Shown here one piece after another: positions 14,012-22,275 of a stretch of DNA of 35,652 bases (positions are counted from its first letter, which is position 1; the number at the start of each line of letters is the position of its first letter). The notes beneath the pieces are model-generated. The model was not told the DNA's origin. It did not search any database and saw only the letters and a list, made by a program, of their open reading frames with translations. Origin of the DNA: Flavobacteriales bacterium (GTDB lineage: Bacteria; Bacteroidota; Bacteroidia; UBA10329); NCBI GenBank assembly GCA_021741155.1, contig JAIOYP010000042.1:1-35652 (forward strand), given 5' to 3'. Made by a program: the position numbers and the translations under genes.

Positions 14012-15610
14012 ATGAATCGATTCGTCTTAAATCTCTTCTTTGTTGCGAGTATTGGGATTTGTGAAGCCCAAGATTTGAAACTTGAACTTGTCCGCACGTT
14101 TAATGGACATTCTCATGGGGTAAGGCGTGTCGTGTTTTCTCCTGATGCAAAAACGTTTGCAAGCGGTGGTACCCGAGGGGAATTGTTCATTTGGGACTTA
14201 TTAGGAAACGATGCCCTCAAAAAGTTAGAAGGTCACTATGGTTCCATAACCGATGTTCGTTATTCTCGTGATGGAAAATACTTGGTTAGTGCAGGAGAGG
14301 AAGGACAGATTAAAGTTTGGGATACAAAAACAGGTCTTTGTGTTCAACAGATTGTCATTCCAGCATCTGCAAAATCAGAAGTAAATAAGGTAAGCTTTGC
14401 GTTGATGTCGCCAAAAAGTGACATGGTGTTTTTTGGTGGAACGAATGGAGATTTATACCGAGTTCTATTTTCCTCTAAGGCGAAACCCGAAGTTCTTTAT
14501 TCTGATGCAAACGAAGGAATTCGTTGTGCGGTTGTTTGCCCAGATGGAAAGGAAGTGATATTCGCTGCGGGAAGGTATTTGTTGGCCTTGGATTTGGCTT
14601 CTAGCCGAGTTGTAAGAGAATATAATACAGGAGATTGCATGGTCAATTCGCTGAAGTTTTCGGCTGATGGAAGCCGATTGTTGACATGGTGCGACAATTC
14701 TAGGGTGGATGTACGAGACCCATCAACTTTCTATCTGCTTACGAGTTTTAGACCAGGAACAGGAGAACGAAAATTCAGCAATATTGCTTTCACAGAAGAT
14801 CAGAAGTCTGTAGTTACGGTAGATCATGCTTCGCGCTTCAATATTTGGAATTTAGAAAGTAAACGAAGAGTACTGGATCAAGGAGCTGATCAGGGCACGG
14901 TTATGAGCTTTGATCTTGAAAATGGAATGAATCATCTTCTTTCTGGAAGTTTGGATAAAAGCATCAAACTTTGGAGAATTGTGCCTGATATCCCAGTAGA
15001 AATAAAAAAGAAAACGAAGACTCAACCTGAGCCGGTAGTTGTTGAGCCTGAAGTTGAGATAATTGTCTACGAAACTCCTGTAGAGGACGTAAAGCAGGTT
15101 AAGGTTGAAACTCCTGTGAAAACGAATGTGGTAGTAAAAGCTGAAGCTAAGGCCGAGGTGAAACCTACGGAGGTTGTTCCTAGGGTTGAATTACCCGTTG
15201 ATTCAACTAAAATCAACATTGAAAGTGTTCTTCCTGAAATGAAAAATAACAGGCGGGTTAAACCCATAAGAAAAGAGCATCGATTAAATATGCTTTCGCA
15301 CCAACTCACCTTCGAAATATGGGATTCGCAGGTGGTCGATGGTGATATAGTTTCAATCTACATTGATGACCTCTGCATCGTAAAAGAATACAGTATTACT
15401 GCCGAGAAGAGAGTGGTTCATTTTGACGCATCTAGCTATAAAAAGGCATACTTATATCTTCATGCTCACAATTTGGGAACCATCGCCCCCAACACGGTCA
15501 CAATGACAATCTCTGATGGAATTCAGTCTTTGGACGTGGAGTTGCGATCAGACCTTACGGGTTCTTCCGCTATGGAGCTGAACTTTGAGGACGAAAAAAT
15601 TTCAGAGTAG
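14012..15610 (+). CDS. Exported WD40-repeat protein with C-terminal beta domain
   Basis: A 532-residue protein. The ATG at 14012 starts a signal peptide (MNRFVLNLFFVASIGICEAQ); seven more codons are open from 13991. Residues about 25-335 form a WD40 propeller, with GHSHGVRRVVFSPD, FASGGTRGELFIWDL, EGQIKVWD and SLDKSIKLWRI as recognisable blades. A Pro/Glu/Val/Lys-rich linker of about 80 residues follows, rich in VETPVK and KAEAKAEVKP motifs, probably extended in the periplasm. The last 110 residues (LTFEIWDSQVVDGDIVSIYI through LYLHAHNLGTIAPNTVTM) form a compact beta domain that I recall at the end of other Bacteroidota exported proteins; its function is not known to me. The protein may act as a periplasmic scaffold. 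It converges with the helicase gene across a 15-base gap. Confidence 0.8.
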   Translation: MNRFVLNLFFVASIGICEAQDLKLELVRTFNGHSHGVRRVVFSPDAKTFASGGTRGELFIWDLLGNDALKKLEGHYGSITDVRYSRDGKYLVSAGEEGQIKVWDTKTGLCVQQIVIPASAKSEVNKVSFALMSPKSDMVFFGGTNGDLYRVLFSSKAKPEVLYSDANEGIRCAVVCPDGKEVIFAAGRYLLALDLASSRVVREYNTGDCMVNSLKFSADGSRLLTWCDNSRVDVRDPSTFYLLTSFRPGTGERKFSNIAFTEDQKSVVTVDHASRFNIWNLESKRRVLDQGADQGTVMSFDLENGMNHLLSGSLDKSIKLWRIVPDIPVEIKKKTKTQPEPVVVEPEVEIIVYETPVEDVKQVKVETPVKTNVVVKAEAKAEVKPTEVVPRVELPVDSTKINIESVLPEMKNNRRVKPIRKEHRLNMLSHQLTFEIWDSQVVDGDIVSIYIDDLCIVKEYSITAEKRVVHFDASSYKKAYLYLHAHNLGTIAPNTVTMTISDGIQSLDVELRSDLTGSSAMELNFEDEKISE

Positions 15611-15611
15611 G

Positions 15612-15631
15612 TTTTAATCCTGAGATTAAAA
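15612..15631. terminator. Weak bidirectional hairpin between convergent WD40 and helicase genes
   Basis: TTTTAATC-CTGA-GATTAAAA is a perfect 8-bp AT-rich stem that includes the helicase stop codon. It has A/T on both sides and could act weakly in both directions. Confidence 0.35.
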
Positions 15632-17545
15632 AGGTCTTCTAGGTCTTTTAGCGCCTCCTGTGCGTTTTGCATCACCACCGCCTGAATGTCGGCTACTGCT
15701 ACTGTTGCTACTGCCACCACGGTTCTTCTCAAATTTATCCTTGAATTTGTCTCTTCTTGGAGGTGGACCTGCGCTGCGATCTCTTCGGTCGTTTGCTCCA
15801 GTGCTTTGGGCAATAGTCAAATCAACCTTCTTTCCAGAATAGTCTGTGCCTTTAAGTGCACTGCTTAGCTTGTCGGCATACTCGCTATCCAATTCAAAGA
15901 AAGCGAAGGTGTTCATCATTTCGATTTTGCCAATCTCCACATCACGCTTGTTCAAGCTTTCGTTTATCAATCCCATCAAATTGGCGGGATTCATATTGTC
16001 TTTTGAACCCAAATTTATGTGAAACCGTGTAAACTTTCCTTTATCTAAGAAACGATCACTGCTGCTTCTGCGAGCAGGACGTTCATCACCAAAATCTCTA
16101 TCGCGGCCTCCTCGGTCTCTGCTACCACCGCGGTCTCCACGATCGCTTCCGCGATCTCTGTCATTACCTCGGTCATCACGCTCACGTCTATCTCCCCTGT
16201 CACGGCTGTCTCCTCTGGATGAAGCACTATTTAGGTCAGGCGCATTCTTGTAATAATCCAAGAACTTGTTGAACTCAAAACTTACCAAATGCTTAATGAG
16301 GTCTTCTTTTGTAAGATGACCCAATTGCTCCATAATTGCAGGCAAAAACGGCTCAATTTGCTTTTCATTTACGTTGAGTTTTCCTAGACCTTCAACGATA
16401 GTGTAAAGTTGTGTTTCGCAAATTTCCTGTCCAGTTGGAACTGGGCGTTGCTCAAATTCTTTTTTCAGTTTGCGTTCAATCGATTTCAATTTTCCGCGTT
16501 CGCGAGAATGAATGATAGCAATAGAAATACCGCGCTTTCCAGCACGACCAGTTCGTCCACTACGGTGGATGTAAACTTCCTCTTCATCAGGAAGGTTGTA
16601 GTTGATTACGTGCGTAATGTCGTCCACGTCAATTCCTCGTGCCGCCACATCTGTAGCAACAAGTAGTTGAATTTTTCGCTTTCGGAAACGCGCCATGATG
16701 CCATCGCGTTGTGCTTGAGAAAGATCGCCATGCAACGAATCGGCATTGTAGCCATCTTGCATCAACTTATCAGCAATTTCTTGTGTTTCTCTACGGGTAC
16801 GGCAGAAAACAATTCCGTAAACGTTCGGATTCACATCTGCTAAACGCTTCAAGCATTCGTACTTGTTACGAGCATCCACCATATAAAAATGATGCTCGAT
16901 ATTGGCTGCGCCCTCATTACGTCCTCCTGATGAAACCTCAGCAGGATCCTTCATGTATTTCCCTACGATGTCGCGGATTCCCGTTGGCATTGTAGCTGAG
17001 AAAAGAAGCGTTTGCTTCGTATCAGGAGTTTCGCCTAGAATAAGATCCAAATCATCTTTGAAACCCATTGTAAGCATTTCATCTGCCTCATCCAACACAA
17101 CAAATTGAACGTCTTGCAATCGCAAAACACGTCTGTTAATAAGGTCAACGGTTCTACCTGGAGTTCCGATAATGATTTGCGCACCGCGCTTGATGTCGCG
17201 AATCTGCGTATCAATACTAGCGCCACCATAAACAGCAACTGTTTTGATGTTCATGAACTTGGCAAAGTTCTGCATGTCGCTCGCAATCTGAAGACAGAGT
17301 TCGCGGGTAGGGCAGAGAACGATGGATTGAATCTCTCGACTATTCTCATCCAACTGTTGAAGAACAGGCAAGCTGAACGCTGCTGTTTTTCCAGTTCCTG
17401 TTTGTGCAAGTGCAATTAAATCCTTTTTGGAATCTAATACTTGTGGAATCGCTTTTTCCTGAATAGGTGTAGGATTTTCAAATCCTAATTCGTCCAGCGC
17501 CTGAACGATTTCGGCCCGAAGACCTAACTCTTTAAATGTCGGCAT
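15626..17545 (-). CDS. deaD: DEAD-box RNA helicase (DeaD/CsdA-like) with RGD-rich linker and DbpA-type RNA-binding domain
   Basis: A 639-residue ATP-dependent RNA helicase. All core motifs are present in order: Q motif (GFENPTPIQ), AQTGTGKTAAF, PTRELCLQ, TPGR, DEAD at residues 152-155, SAT, then in the second RecA domain FCRTRRE, ATDVAARGIDVDD and HRSGRTGRAGKRG. Residues about 440-500 are a low-complexity Arg/Gly/Asp linker, and about 510-600 form a DbpA-like RNA-binding fold (FTRFHINLGSKDNMNPANL through YSGKKVDLTIA). The C-terminus is basic and RG-rich. Such enzymes act in ribosome assembly and RNA decay, especially in the cold. The overlapping frame at 15523-15813 is an artefact of the repetitive linker and tail. 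A single-gene transcript is likely. Confidence 0.9.
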   Translation of the reverse strand: MPTFKELGLRAEIVQALDELGFENPTPIQEKAIPQVLDSKKDLIALAQTGTGKTAAFSLPVLQQLDENSREIQSIVLCPTRELCLQIASDMQNFAKFMNIKTVAVYGGASIDTQIRDIKRGAQIIIGTPGRTVDLINRRVLRLQDVQFVVLDEADEMLTMGFKDDLDLILGETPDTKQTLLFSATMPTGIRDIVGKYMKDPAEVSSGGRNEGAANIEHHFYMVDARNKYECLKRLADVNPNVYGIVFCRTRRETQEIADKLMQDGYNADSLHGDLSQAQRDGIMARFRKRKIQLLVATDVAARGIDVDDITHVINYNLPDEEEVYIHRSGRTGRAGKRGISIAIIHSRERGKLKSIERKLKKEFEQRPVPTGQEICETQLYTIVEGLGKLNVNEKQIEPFLPAIMEQLGHLTKEDLIKHLVSFEFNKFLDYYKNAPDLNSASSRGDSRDRGDRRERDDRGNDRDRGSDRGDRGGSRDRGGRDRDFGDERPARRSSSDRFLDKGKFTRFHINLGSKDNMNPANLMGLINESLNKRDVEIGKIEMMNTFAFFELDSEYADKLSSALKGTDYSGKKVDLTIAQSTGANDRRDRSAGPPPRRDKFKDKFEKNRGGSSNSSSSRHSGGGDAKRTGGAKRPRRPF

Positions 17546-17653
17546 AATGTGCTTTTGGATTTTTCAACCATCCAATAAATGCACCATGCAAACTATTCGA
17601 GGAAGGATGAAATCTGCCACAAAGGTAATAATGAGAACGAGACTAGACAGAAA

Positions 17654-19060
17654 TTACTTCAATTCGAGCAATGCAACGCTTTCTACGTGGTGTGTATGAG
17701 GGAACATATCAACCGGTTGCAGCCTTTTTACCACGTAATTCTCGCTCAATAATTGAATGTCGCGCGCTTGGGTGGCGGGATTGCAGCTCACGTAAACGAT
17801 ACGCAATGGCTTCAATTCGTTTAGTCGGGCAATGACATCAGGATGCATGCCAGCACGTGGCGGATCGGTGATAACCACATCTGGTTTACCTTCCTTGGCG
17901 ATGAGTTCGGGCGTAAAAATGTCTTTCATATCACCAGCATAGAACGATGTGTTCTCAATTCCATTCATGGTGGCATTGAGTTTGGCATCTGCAATGGCAG
18001 GTTCTACGTATTCAATGCCCACAACTTTGGCGGCTTGTTTTGCTACGAATTGCGCAATGGTTCCAGTTCCAGTATAAAGGTCATAGACCACTTCGTTTCC
18101 CGTAAGTCCCGCAAAATCTCTGGTAATCTTGTAGAGTTCGTAAGCCTGTGGGCCGTTGGTTTGGTAGAACGATTTGGGCCCCACACGAAACTTCAGGCCT
18201 TCCATTTCTTCCATAATATGGTCGTTTCCGGCATGAACCTGAATATCTAAATCGGCAATGGTATCGTTTGGCTTGTCGTTTATTACATAGAGAACGGAAG
18301 TGAGTTGAGGGAACTCGGCCACCAGCGTATCTAGAATAAGCTTGATGTCGTTCGGACGATCTTCAGCCACGCTCAAAATCACCATCCACTCGTTGGTCAT
18401 GGTACTTCTCACAGTCAGGTTGCGCAGAAATCCCTTCTGCTCATTCAGATTGTAATAGGAGAAGTTGTTTGCCAAGGCAATATCCCGAACACGGTTGCGG
18501 ATGCCGTTGCTCGGTTCTTCCTGTAGGTGACATTCCTTCACATCAAGCACCTTATCCCATCTGCCGGGAACATGGAACCCAAGGGAAGGTACATCATCGA
18601 ACACCTGTCCGCTATCTACTTCTTCCTGCGTGAGCCATCTGCGGTGCGAGAAGCTGAACTCCAACTTGTTGCGGTAATTGAACACATTCTGTGAACCCAA
18701 GATTGGTTCCATCACCTCAATATTCACTTTGCCAATGCGCTGCAACGCATCTTTTACTTGTTTTTCCTTAAACTCAAGCTGCTTTGGGTAGCTCAGATTC
18801 TGCCATTTGCAACCGCCACACACACCAAAATACTTGCACTTGGCATCAATGCGGATCGGAGAAGGCTGGGTAATTTGCATCACATGGCCTTCCCAATAGC
18901 TTCTGCGCTTCTTCTTAATCTGAATGGTACACACATCTCCCGGAACCACACCTTGTACAAAAGTCACGATGTCGTTAATGCGCGCAATTGCCTGTCCTTT
19001 GTCTGCTATGTCGAGAATGGTAACGTTCTCAATCACCACGTTTTTGGTTTTTCTACCCAT
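17654..19060 (-). CDS. rlmD: 23S rRNA (uracil-5-)-methyltransferase, RlmD/RumA family
   Basis: A 468-residue enzyme that transfers a methyl group from S-adenosylmethionine to C5 of a uridine in 23S rRNA (m5U1939 in E. coli). An N-terminal TRAM domain (about residues 5-63) is followed by a four-Cys iron-sulfur site: Cys75, Cys81 and Cys84 in CKYFGVCGGC, with the fourth probably in VKECH. The SAM domain shows DLYTGTGTIAQF and VGIEYVEPAI; the catalytic region shows DPPRAG and the nucleophile Cys in VSCNPATQARD. A perfect -7 element TATATTTG lies five bases before the ATG on the minus strand, so the mRNA may be leaderless. The downstream helicase is 108 bases away in the same direction. Confidence 0.9.
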   Translation of the reverse strand: MGRKTKNVVIENVTILDIADKGQAIARINDIVTFVQGVVPGDVCTIQIKKKRRSYWEGHVMQITQPSPIRIDAKCKYFGVCGGCKWQNLSYPKQLEFKEKQVKDALQRIGKVNIEVMEPILGSQNVFNYRNKLEFSFSHRRWLTQEEVDSGQVFDDVPSLGFHVPGRWDKVLDVKECHLQEEPSNGIRNRVRDIALANNFSYYNLNEQKGFLRNLTVRSTMTNEWMVILSVAEDRPNDIKLILDTLVAEFPQLTSVLYVINDKPNDTIADLDIQVHAGNDHIMEEMEGLKFRVGPKSFYQTNGPQAYELYKITRDFAGLTGNEVVYDLYTGTGTIAQFVAKQAAKVVGIEYVEPAIADAKLNATMNGIENTSFYAGDMKDIFTPELIAKEGKPDVVITDPPRAGMHPDVIARLNELKPLRIVYVSCNPATQARDIQLLSENYVVKRLQPVDMFPHTHHVESVALLELK

Positions 19061-19065
19061 GGCGG

Positions 19066-19073
19066 CAAATATA
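19066..19073 (-). promoter_or_regulatory. -7 promoter element immediately before rlmD
   Basis: On the minus strand TATATTTG matches TAnnTTTG and is separated from the ATG at 19060 by CCGCC (five bases), predicting a transcript that begins at about the start codon. Confidence 0.5.
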
Positions 19074-19123
19074 CTTTGATCGGTTATTGGGTTGTAATTA
19101 GAAATTAAACGGTGTCCAGAATG

Positions 19124-19200
19124 GAGACCCTTCCTTCGTCAGGGTGACAAACGGATTGTGCAGAATCAGCTAGTTGCTTCCCTGAGGTACGAAGGGTCTC
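19124..19200. mobile_element. Inverted-repeat element, MITE-like or REP-like
   Basis: The 21-base arms are 19124-19144 (GAGACCCTTC...TCAGGG) and 19180-19200 (CCCTGA...GAAGGGTCTC). They are complementary at their outer ten and inner six positions with a short mismatched middle, around 35 bases. There is no coding sequence. Similar GACCCTTCGTACCTCAGGG-type sequences are common as dispersed intergenic repeats in many bacterial genomes. No flanking target duplication is obvious. Confidence 0.5.
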
Positions 19201-19244
19201 AGAAGGAATCTCTCGTTATTTGAGTTTAATTAAGAGCTGTATGC

Positions 19245-19275
19245 TTTTGGGCTTTGTGGCGTTCTAATACATTTG
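19245..19275 (+). promoter_or_regulatory. Promoter of the M61 peptidase gene
   Basis: TTTTG (19245-19249) and a perfect TACATTTG (19268-19275) are 18 bases apart. The -7 element ends five bases before the ATG at 19281, so transcription should start at about that codon. Confidence 0.55.
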
Positions 19276-19280
19276 CAGCC

Positions 19281-21023
19281 ATGGAAGGAAAGATGGAGTA
19301 TCGGATTATTTACAGCGAGCCGCATCGGCATTTTGTAGAGGTTGAATTGACCGTGTCGGATGTGGAGTCGGATACGGTGAAGTTTCAATTGCCTGCTTGG
19401 AGACCGGGTCGTTATGAGCTTGGGAATTTTGCCAAGAATGTGCAACGATTTGATGCTTTTGCGAAAACGGGCGAAGCCTTGCCTTTTCGCAAGCTAACCA
19501 AAGACCTTTGGGAAGTGGAGGCGAAAGGAAATACCTTTATCAAAATAGCGTACAACTACTTCGCCAATGAGCTGAATGCGGGTAGCACCTTCGTAAACAA
19601 ACGCCAACTGTACGTGAATCCAGTGAACTGTCTGATGTACGTGCCAGAGCGGATAGCCGAGCCTGCCACCATCAAGTTGCAATTGCCTGATGGCTGGAAG
19701 GTAGCCACCGGGATGAAATCCATAGGCGCCAACACGTTTGCGGTTGCCGATTTTCATGAGTTAGCAGATAGCCCGTTTATTGCCAGTGCTGGTCTGAAGC
19801 ACAATTTGTTTACCGTTGCCGATGTGAAATTCAATGTTTGGTTTCAGGGTGAGTTTAAGCCCGATTGGCCCCGCATTATCAACGACTTTGAGAAGTTCTG
19901 TAAGGTTCAGATTGATGCCATGGGCGATTTTCCTGTAAAGGAATATCACTTCCTTTTCCAGATTAGGACCTATCCTACGTATCACGGAGTGGAGCACCAA
20001 AACTCAACCGTGGTGGCGCTGGGCCCCAGCTACGACATACTGAAGCCTGTGCTCTACGATGAATTTTTGGGCATCAGCTCGCACGAGCTATTTCATACGT
20101 GGAACGTGAAAGCGCTGCGCCCTATTGAAATGCAACCTTACGACTACACCAAGGAGAACTACACCCGCTTGGGCTATGTGGCCGAAGGAGTGACCACCTA
20201 CGCGGGCGATTTGTTCCTGTATCAGGCCCAATGCTTCAGCGATTTCGAGTTCTTCAAGAATATTCACACCCTTTTGCAACGCCATTTTCACAACTACGGC
20301 AGGTTTAACCTTTCGGTGGCCGATAGTGGTTTTGATACGTGGTTGGATGGCTACCAGAAGGGGATTCCTGATAGAAAGACTTCCATCTATAATGAGGGCG
20401 CGCTGCTGGCTATGATGCTCGACCTTTCGTTGCTGCGCGATACAGACAATGAAAAGGGACTGATGGCTGCCATGCGTCTCCTTTACGAACGTTTCGGTAA
20501 AAAGGGAATCGGTTATACCGAGAAGGATTACCAGAATGCGATTGAAGAAACGGGAGGTCGCTCGTACAATCAGTTCTTTAAGGACTACTACTATGGCGTA
20601 AAGAACATTGAGACTGAATTGAGTGAACTTCTTAACCATGTTGGGATTGAAATTCGCGATACGCGTTCGCGGCTTTATTTCGAGAACCGCTTTGGGTTTA
20701 AGGTAGAATACATCAATAACCGTTCGGCTAAGATTACCGATATCGCTCCCGATTCTATTGCTGATCGAGCGGGCCTTAAACTGGAAGATGAGATTGTTTC
20801 TATGAACGGTATCCGCATTCTTGGCAACCTCAAAGAATGGTGTAAGTACTTTGAGGAAGAAACCATCACCCTAACGGTGAATGCGGAGGACGACACCCAT
20901 AAAGTCCAACTCACGCCTACTGAACACGATAGGTACTACCGCACACGCTGGCCGCACAAAATCCCTGGTGCTACTGACATACAGAAGGCGAACTTTATTG
21001 CTTGGACTAGGCGTAGTTTCTAG
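19281..21023 (+). CDS. M61-family (glycyl aminopeptidase-like) zinc metallopeptidase with PDZ domain
   Basis: A 580-residue peptidase. It has an N-terminal beta-sandwich (YRIIYSEPHRHFVEVEL, LPAWRPGRYELGNFAKNV), then the gluzincin catalytic domain with HELFH (His268, Glu269, His272) in GISSHELFHTWNVKALRP, and the third zinc ligand Glu302 in YVAEGVTTY. A C-terminal PDZ domain covers about residues 470-560 (YINNRSAKITDIAPDSIADRAGLKLEDEI). There is no signal peptide, so it may be cytoplasmic. Alternative starts are the upstream GTG at 19254 and the ATG at 19293, which is preceded by GGAAGGAAAG and gives MEYRIIY, the point where relatives begin. The promoter element sits five bases before 19281, so either 19281 (leaderless) or 19293 (short leader) is possible. 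Confidence 0.85.
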   Translation: MEGKMEYRIIYSEPHRHFVEVELTVSDVESDTVKFQLPAWRPGRYELGNFAKNVQRFDAFAKTGEALPFRKLTKDLWEVEAKGNTFIKIAYNYFANELNAGSTFVNKRQLYVNPVNCLMYVPERIAEPATIKLQLPDGWKVATGMKSIGANTFAVADFHELADSPFIASAGLKHNLFTVADVKFNVWFQGEFKPDWPRIINDFEKFCKVQIDAMGDFPVKEYHFLFQIRTYPTYHGVEHQNSTVVALGPSYDILKPVLYDEFLGISSHELFHTWNVKALRPIEMQPYDYTKENYTRLGYVAEGVTTYAGDLFLYQAQCFSDFEFFKNIHTLLQRHFHNYGRFNLSVADSGFDTWLDGYQKGIPDRKTSIYNEGALLAMMLDLSLLRDTDNEKGLMAAMRLLYERFGKKGIGYTEKDYQNAIEETGGRSYNQFFKDYYYGVKNIETELSELLNHVGIEIRDTRSRLYFENRFGFKVEYINNRSAKITDIAPDSIADRAGLKLEDEIVSMNGIRILGNLKEWCKYFEEETITLTVNAEDDTHKVQLTPTEHDRYYRTRWPHKIPGATDIQKANFIAWTRRSF

Positions 21024-21167
21024 CCCACAAGTCATTGTTTCAGCTCCAACGTTCTGATTGGACACTCCCCGCCACATTGCAGCAAATGACCTTCTTCGGT
21101 GAAATACGGCTCGCCATACGATAGCAAATGATAAAACCACCCAAAAATGCTGCACCTAGAGCTTCGT

Positions 21168-22184
21168 TTAAATGCTCTTTAGTCTAACTGGTGGAAACAA
21201 ATCCCAGGTAAGTCCTGCAGAGAATTGATGGCCTGAATCAACCACGCGAAAATTGTAATTATCGTGACCATAGATGTAACTAAAAACAAGCCCAAGCGCA
21301 CTTACTGTAGATGCAGGATAGAATGTTGCCGAGCTCTCTATACGTAGAGGATTAATGTGTGGATGGGCTCCAAGAATGGCTTCAAGCTGTTGTTTTAGAC
21401 GGATACGTTGATACACGTTCGATTTTTTGGAAAAACGAAAGGCCAACAGGTATTCGTAAACGAAATTGATTCGATGCCTGCCTATGATGTCCAAATCACC
21501 TTTTGAAACCAAATCCACATCAATAAACCCTAGCATTCCTTTGTGATTGATAACATATCCGAGCGAAACGGAATGTGTGTATTTGGCGTAGTTGTCTGCG
21601 TTTAATTTATTGAAACGATAGTTGACCGTTAGCTCCGTAAGGTTCATAGAGTAGTTGCCAGTTTCTCTGTTTAGTAAGGCAGAAAGGTCGGTTTGGTCGT
21701 TAATGGTTGCATAGATACTGTCGCAAAATTGGCCACCATCAAATTTTCCATCCGCAAAAGTGCATTTGCTTTGGCCATTGCTGTAATGTCCTGTTTGATA
21801 GGCAAAGCCTATAAATTGAGCAACATCAGCTTGCTTGCTCTTTAGCCTGAACATGTGCTGCGTTCCCAAAAAGATGCGGTATGATGGCGTTTTAATCGGT
21901 TGCGATTCTTCCTTGTAGAGTCTGAACTGAGGTCTAAAATCTAGATACTGCGCCATAGAATGCAGCTTGGTACTATCTGCCAATCCCATTACAAAATTGT
22001 TGTAAAAGCTGAATTTGATGATGGGGTTGGCCTCAAACTGAATCTTCTCATAAGGGGAGTAGCTAGACAGCCAACGAACACTTGGGTCTTCGGTTATGGG
22101 GTAAACGTGAGAGTACTTTTCGAATTGGGCCAAACTAGCGGACACACCGATAAGGCTTAGAAGAACAGTAAAAATAAACCTCAA
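21168..22184 (-). CDS. Outer-membrane beta-barrel protein with OMPLA-like active-site motif
   Basis: A 338-residue protein beginning with TTG (no ATG is available upstream) and a signal peptide (RFIFTVLLSLIGVSASLAQ). The rest alternates aromatic and polar residues as in a beta-barrel. At residues 133-137 the sequence GHYSNGQS reproduces the H-x-S-N-G signature of outer-membrane phospholipase A (His142 and Ser144 in E. coli PldA). The C-terminal YGHDNYNFRVVDSGHQFSAGLTWD resembles the PldA ending (YGESLIDYNFNQTRVGVGV). Asn172 in LLNRETGN could be the third catalytic residue (Asn156 in PldA), though it is further away and separated by an insertion with two Cys (141 and 154). Known PldA hydrolyses phospholipids in the outer leaflet. 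Assignment is by motif only. Confidence 0.55.
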   Translation of the reverse strand: MRFIFTVLLSLIGVSASLAQFEKYSHVYPITEDPSVRWLSSYSPYEKIQFEANPIIKFSFYNNFVMGLADSTKLHSMAQYLDFRPQFRLYKEESQPIKTPSYRIFLGTQHMFRLKSKQADVAQFIGFAYQTGHYSNGQSKCTFADGKFDGGQFCDSIYATINDQTDLSALLNRETGNYSMNLTELTVNYRFNKLNADNYAKYTHSVSLGYVINHKGMLGFIDVDLVSKGDLDIIGRHRINFVYEYLLAFRFSKKSNVYQRIRLKQQLEAILGAHPHINPLRIESSATFYPASTVSALGLVFSYIYGHDNYNFRVVDSGHQFSAGLTWDLFPPVRLKSI

Positions 22185-22275
22185 ATCGAAAAGATGGTTT
22201 TGGTAATGATTAAAGCTGCAAGTTATGCGGCCTTAGCGAATCGATGATGGCAATCGGTTAATTATTTAAGAAAAG

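Noticed and set aside
15523..15813. 96-residue minus-strand frame at the end of the helicase gene
   Set aside because: Frame-shifted reading of the repetitive RG-rich tail, overlapping both the helicase and the WD40 gene.
20088..20639. 183-residue minus-strand frame inside the M61 peptidase gene
   Set aside because: It lies wholly opposite a well-supported metallopeptidase frame with an intact HELFH site; antisense frames of this length are common in such DNA.
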